Below are positions 6,199 to 7,226 of a stretch of DNA of 7,226 nt, piece by piece; the stretch's first letter is position 1; every line of letters starts with the position of its first letter. Origin of the DNA: DATELY01 sp035276085 (GTDB lineage: Bacteria; Pseudomonadota; Gammaproteobacteria; Steroidobacterales; Steroidobacteraceae); the NCBI GenBank assembly GCA_035276085.1, contig DATELY010000241.1, forward strand, positions 1 through 7,226, in the 5' to 3' direction. The notes beneath the pieces were generated by a model, which saw only the letters and a program-made list of their open reading frames with translations, ran no database searches and had not been told where the DNA came from. Position numbers and translations under genes: made by a program.

Positions 6199-6243
6199 TG
6201 CTCGCAAGCCGCTCACTCGCGCTGGCGAGTTAAGTCGCGAGCA
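6199..6243. other. Nested stem-loop between tRNA-Asp and ppiD
   Basis: An outer perfect 7-base inverted repeat, TGCTCGC (6199-6205) and GCGAGCA (6237-6243), encloses an inner perfect 6-base hairpin, ACTCGC (6215-6220) and GCGAGT (6225-6230), with a 4-base loop. It lies 30 bases downstream of the tRNA-Asp 3' end. No T-run follows on the minus strand, so a classic terminator is not shown. It could end or process the tRNA transcript, or regulate ppiD. Confidence 0.45.
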
Positions 6244-6272
6244 ACGAAGGTGTCACAGGGCACTGCAGGAAA

Positions 6273-6349
6273 TGGCGGAGCGGACGGGACTCGAACCCGC
6301 GACCCCCGGCGTGACAGGCCGGTATTCTAACCAGCTGAACTACCGCTCC
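6273..6349 (-). tRNA. tRNA-Asp (anticodon GUC)
   Basis: A 77-nucleotide gene with encoded CCA. The acceptor stem GGAGCGG pairs with CCGCTCC, followed by discriminator G and CCA. The D-arm has AGCTGGTTAGAAT; the anticodon loop CTGTCAC has GTC at 6315-6313 (minus strand) between CCGGC-type stem halves; the T-arm has GGGTTCGAGTCCC. It is 33 bases downstream of tRNA-Val on the same strand. Confidence 0.97.
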
Positions 6350-6382
6350 GCGCTTGAAACGATGACTTAAGGCCTGTGGTGA

Positions 6383-6458
6383 TGGTGGGTGCTGACGGGA
6401 TCGAACCGCCGACATTCGCCTTGTAAGGGCGACGCTCTACCAGCTGAGCTAAGCACCC
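6383..6458 (-). tRNA. tRNA-Val (anticodon UAC)
   Basis: A 76-nucleotide gene with encoded CCA. The acceptor stem GGGTGCT pairs with AGCACCC, followed by discriminator A and CCA. The D-arm has TAGCTCAGCTGGTAGAGC; the anticodon loop CTTACAA gives TAC; the T-arm GGCGG-TTCGATC-CCGTC contains one G-U pair. It follows hupB and precedes tRNA-Asp; a tandem Val-Asp pair here is common in gammaproteobacteria. Confidence 0.97.
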
Positions 6459-6467
6459 TTTAACCAC

Positions 6468-6487
6468 GGTCCGACCTGTTTCGGACC
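6468..6487. other. Perfect hairpin between hupB and tRNA-Val
   Basis: GGTCCGA (6468-6474) and TCGGACC (6481-6487) form a 7-base-pair stem around a 6-base loop. On the minus strand it lies 68 bases after the hupB stop and nine bases before the tRNA-Val 5' end. Only GTGGTTAAA follows, not a U-run, so it may be a weak terminator for hupB or a processing signal. I found no convincing separate tRNA promoter in this gap. Confidence 0.45.
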
Positions 6488-6554
6488 ATCCATCAGTGCC
6501 GTCCGCGTGCATCGATTGCGTTTCGATGAAGGGAACGGCCGGCCGAAAGGCGCG

Positions 6555-6827
6555 CTAATTTACAGCATCCCTCAGACCCTTGCCAGCTTTGAAACCGGGC
6601 ACTTTCGCCGCGGCGATTTCGATCGTCTCGCCCGTGCGCGGATTGCGGCCCGCGCGTGCAGCACGAGCTTTCACGTTGAACGTACCGAATCCCACGAGAG
6701 CGACCGTATCACCTGTTTTGAGCGCGCCCGTGATGGCATCGAACACGGCGTCCACGGCTTTCGCCGCTTCGGACTTCTCAAGACTTGCCTGTGAGCTGAC
6801 AGCTTCGATGAGCTCGGCTTTGTTCAT
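6555..6827 (-). CDS. hupB: DNA-binding protein HU-beta
   Basis: A 90-residue histone-like protein, the standard HU length. As a dimer it bends and compacts DNA non-specifically in the nucleoid. The opening MNKAELIEAV, the GFGTF turn (46-50), the flexible DNA-binding arm with RNPRTGE (61-67; P63 is the intercalating proline) and the C-terminal VPGFKAGKGLRDAV (76-89) are all typical. The arm sequence, length and position after lon favour HU-beta over the IHF subunits. The ATG at 6827 has an AAGGA ribosome site six bases upstream. It has its own strong promoter in the lon-hupB gap, and two tRNA genes follow on the same strand. Confidence 0.98.
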   Translation of the reverse strand: MNKAELIEAVSSQASLEKSEAAKAVDAVFDAITGALKTGDTVALVGFGTFNVKARAARAGRNPRTGETIEIAAAKVPGFKAGKGLRDAVN

Positions 6828-6833
6828 GGAGGT

Positions 6834-6838
6834 TCCTT
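6834..6838 (-). promoter_or_regulatory. Ribosome binding site of hupB
   Basis: AAGGA on the minus strand, six bases before the hupB ATG. It is the only clear Shine-Dalgarno site among the minus-strand genes in this window. Confidence 0.7.
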
Positions 6839-6885
6839 TGTTGGAAGAGTGAATGACTTGGGCTTAGGAAGCCGAACGGGCGCGC

Positions 6886-6915
6886 CTTATAGCAGCGCGC
6901 GGTTCGCAGGGTCAA
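6886..6915 (-). promoter_or_regulatory. Sigma-70-type promoter of hupB
   Basis: Read on the minus strand, TTGACC (6915-6910) and TATAAG (6891-6886) each match the consensus hexamer at five of six positions and are 18 bases apart. Transcription should start near 6880, giving a leader of about 52 bases. The -10 is bracketed by two GCGCGC blocks (6895-6900 and 6880-6885), so the discriminator is very GC-rich, as in promoters that respond negatively to ppGpp; that response is an inference. Confidence 0.8.
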
Positions 6916-6934
6916 ATGGGCTCAAGGGACAGAC

Positions 6935-6963
6935 CGAGTGGGGATCGGAAGAATCCTCACTCG
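6935..6963 (-). terminator. Candidate stem-loop terminator after lon (weak)
   Basis: On the minus strand CGAGTG pairs with CACTCG and, after one A-C mismatch, GGAT pairs with ATCC around a 7-base loop. It begins 24 bases after the lon stop. The bases that follow (GTCTGTCCCTTG) hold only scattered T residues, so termination would be weak or factor-dependent. An alternative stem uses overlapping bases. Confidence 0.35.
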
Positions 6964-6986
6964 ATCCGATGCTTCGGACGGGAAGC

Positions 6987-7226
6987 TCAGTGCGCGCGCA
7001 CCGCCTTGGGTACACGCTTCGCGACGCGGCGAGCGCGCGGCTTTTCGTTACCGGGCTTCGCCGCCTGCGCGCCTGTTGCGGCGGGCGCAGGCATGTGCTT
7101 CAACGCGATCTCGAGGACTTCATCGATCCATTTCACGGGCCGGATCTCGAGATGGTCCTTGATGTTCTGCGGGATCTCGGCCAGATCCTTGGTGTTGTCA
7201 TCCGGAATGAGGACCGTGCGGATCCC
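6987..7226 (-). CDS. lon: ATP-dependent Lon protease, C-terminal 79 residues (cut by window edge)
   Basis: The fragment begins GIRTVLIPDDNTKDLAEIP and continues NIKDHLEIRPVKWIDEVLEIALKH, which is the final part of the Lon protease domain. Lon is a cytoplasmic AAA+ serine protease that degrades misfolded and short-lived regulatory proteins. The catalytic serine and lysine and the ATPase domain lie outside the window. After the conserved ALKHMP the protein carries a basic tail of about 30 residues (AAKPGNEKPRARRVAKRVPK and onward) before TGA at 6987-6989; E. coli Lon ends soon after the corresponding helix. The position directly upstream of hupB matches the usual clpX-lon-hupB order. Confidence 0.96.
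   Translation of the reverse strand, partial: GIRTVLIPDDNTKDLAEIPQNIKDHLEIRPVKWIDEVLEIALKHMPAPAATGAQAAKPGNEKPRARRVAKRVPKAVRAH

Noticed and set aside
6143..6272. Dedicated ppiD promoter (sigma-70, sigma-E or heat-shock type)
   Set aside because: AT-rich spots such as TAACAT and AATAACG are present on the minus strand, but no correctly spaced -35 partner or sigma-E/sigma-32 consensus could be matched.
6273..6458. Integration (att) site at the tRNA genes
   Set aside because: Both tRNAs are intact and no integrase gene or repeated tRNA 3' end is found in the window.

Overview
This window looks like ordinary chromosomal housekeeping DNA from a GC-rich gammaproteobacterium. The gene order methyltransferase/gloB/mltD next to rnhA matches the E. 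coli rnhA-yafS-gloB-mltD neighbourhood, and lon-hupB-ppiD with tRNA genes between hupB and ppiD is a familiar gammaproteobacterial order. The GC content, protein sequences and intergenic heptamer repeats suggest the Xanthomonadales/Nevskiales/Steroidobacter side of the class; that placement is an inference.

Left part (1-1606, all minus strand). A YafS-like methyltransferase gene is followed by rnhA (ribonuclease HI) and then the start of a DegT/DnrJ/EryC1/StrS aminotransferase gene that runs off the left edge. Both gaps between these genes are bracketed by inverted pairs of a 7-base tandem repeat, GCGGTTR: 3+3 units in the first gap and 4+4 in the second. The repeats run into coding sequence. 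They supply the last residues and stop codon of RnhA and a roughly 34-residue tail on the methyltransferase, and they sit directly upstream of the rnhA and aminotransferase start codons, neither of which has a visible Shine-Dalgarno site.

Middle part (1607-4225, plus strand). A short divergent promoter region with a perfect dyad leads into gloB (glyoxalase II) and mltD, a membrane-bound lytic transglycosylase lipoprotein with three LysM domains. A GC-rich hairpin lies between gloB and mltD. The likely mltD start is a GTG downstream of the first ATG of the frame.

Right part (4244-7226, minus strand). In the direction of transcription this holds the end of lon, hupB (HU-beta) with a strong sigma-70-type promoter, tRNA-Val(UAC), tRNA-Asp(GUC) and ppiD, a membrane-anchored periplasmic chaperone. 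mltD and ppiD converge with only 18 bases between their stop codons.

Together the genes cover cell-envelope maintenance (mltD, ppiD), methylglyoxal detoxification (gloB), RNA/DNA hybrid removal (rnhA), protein quality control (lon), nucleoid structure (hupB) and translation (two tRNAs). I see no phage, insertion sequence, CRISPR array, defence island or other clearly new system. The most unusual signal is the paired heptamer repeats around rnhA, followed by several intergenic stem-loops.
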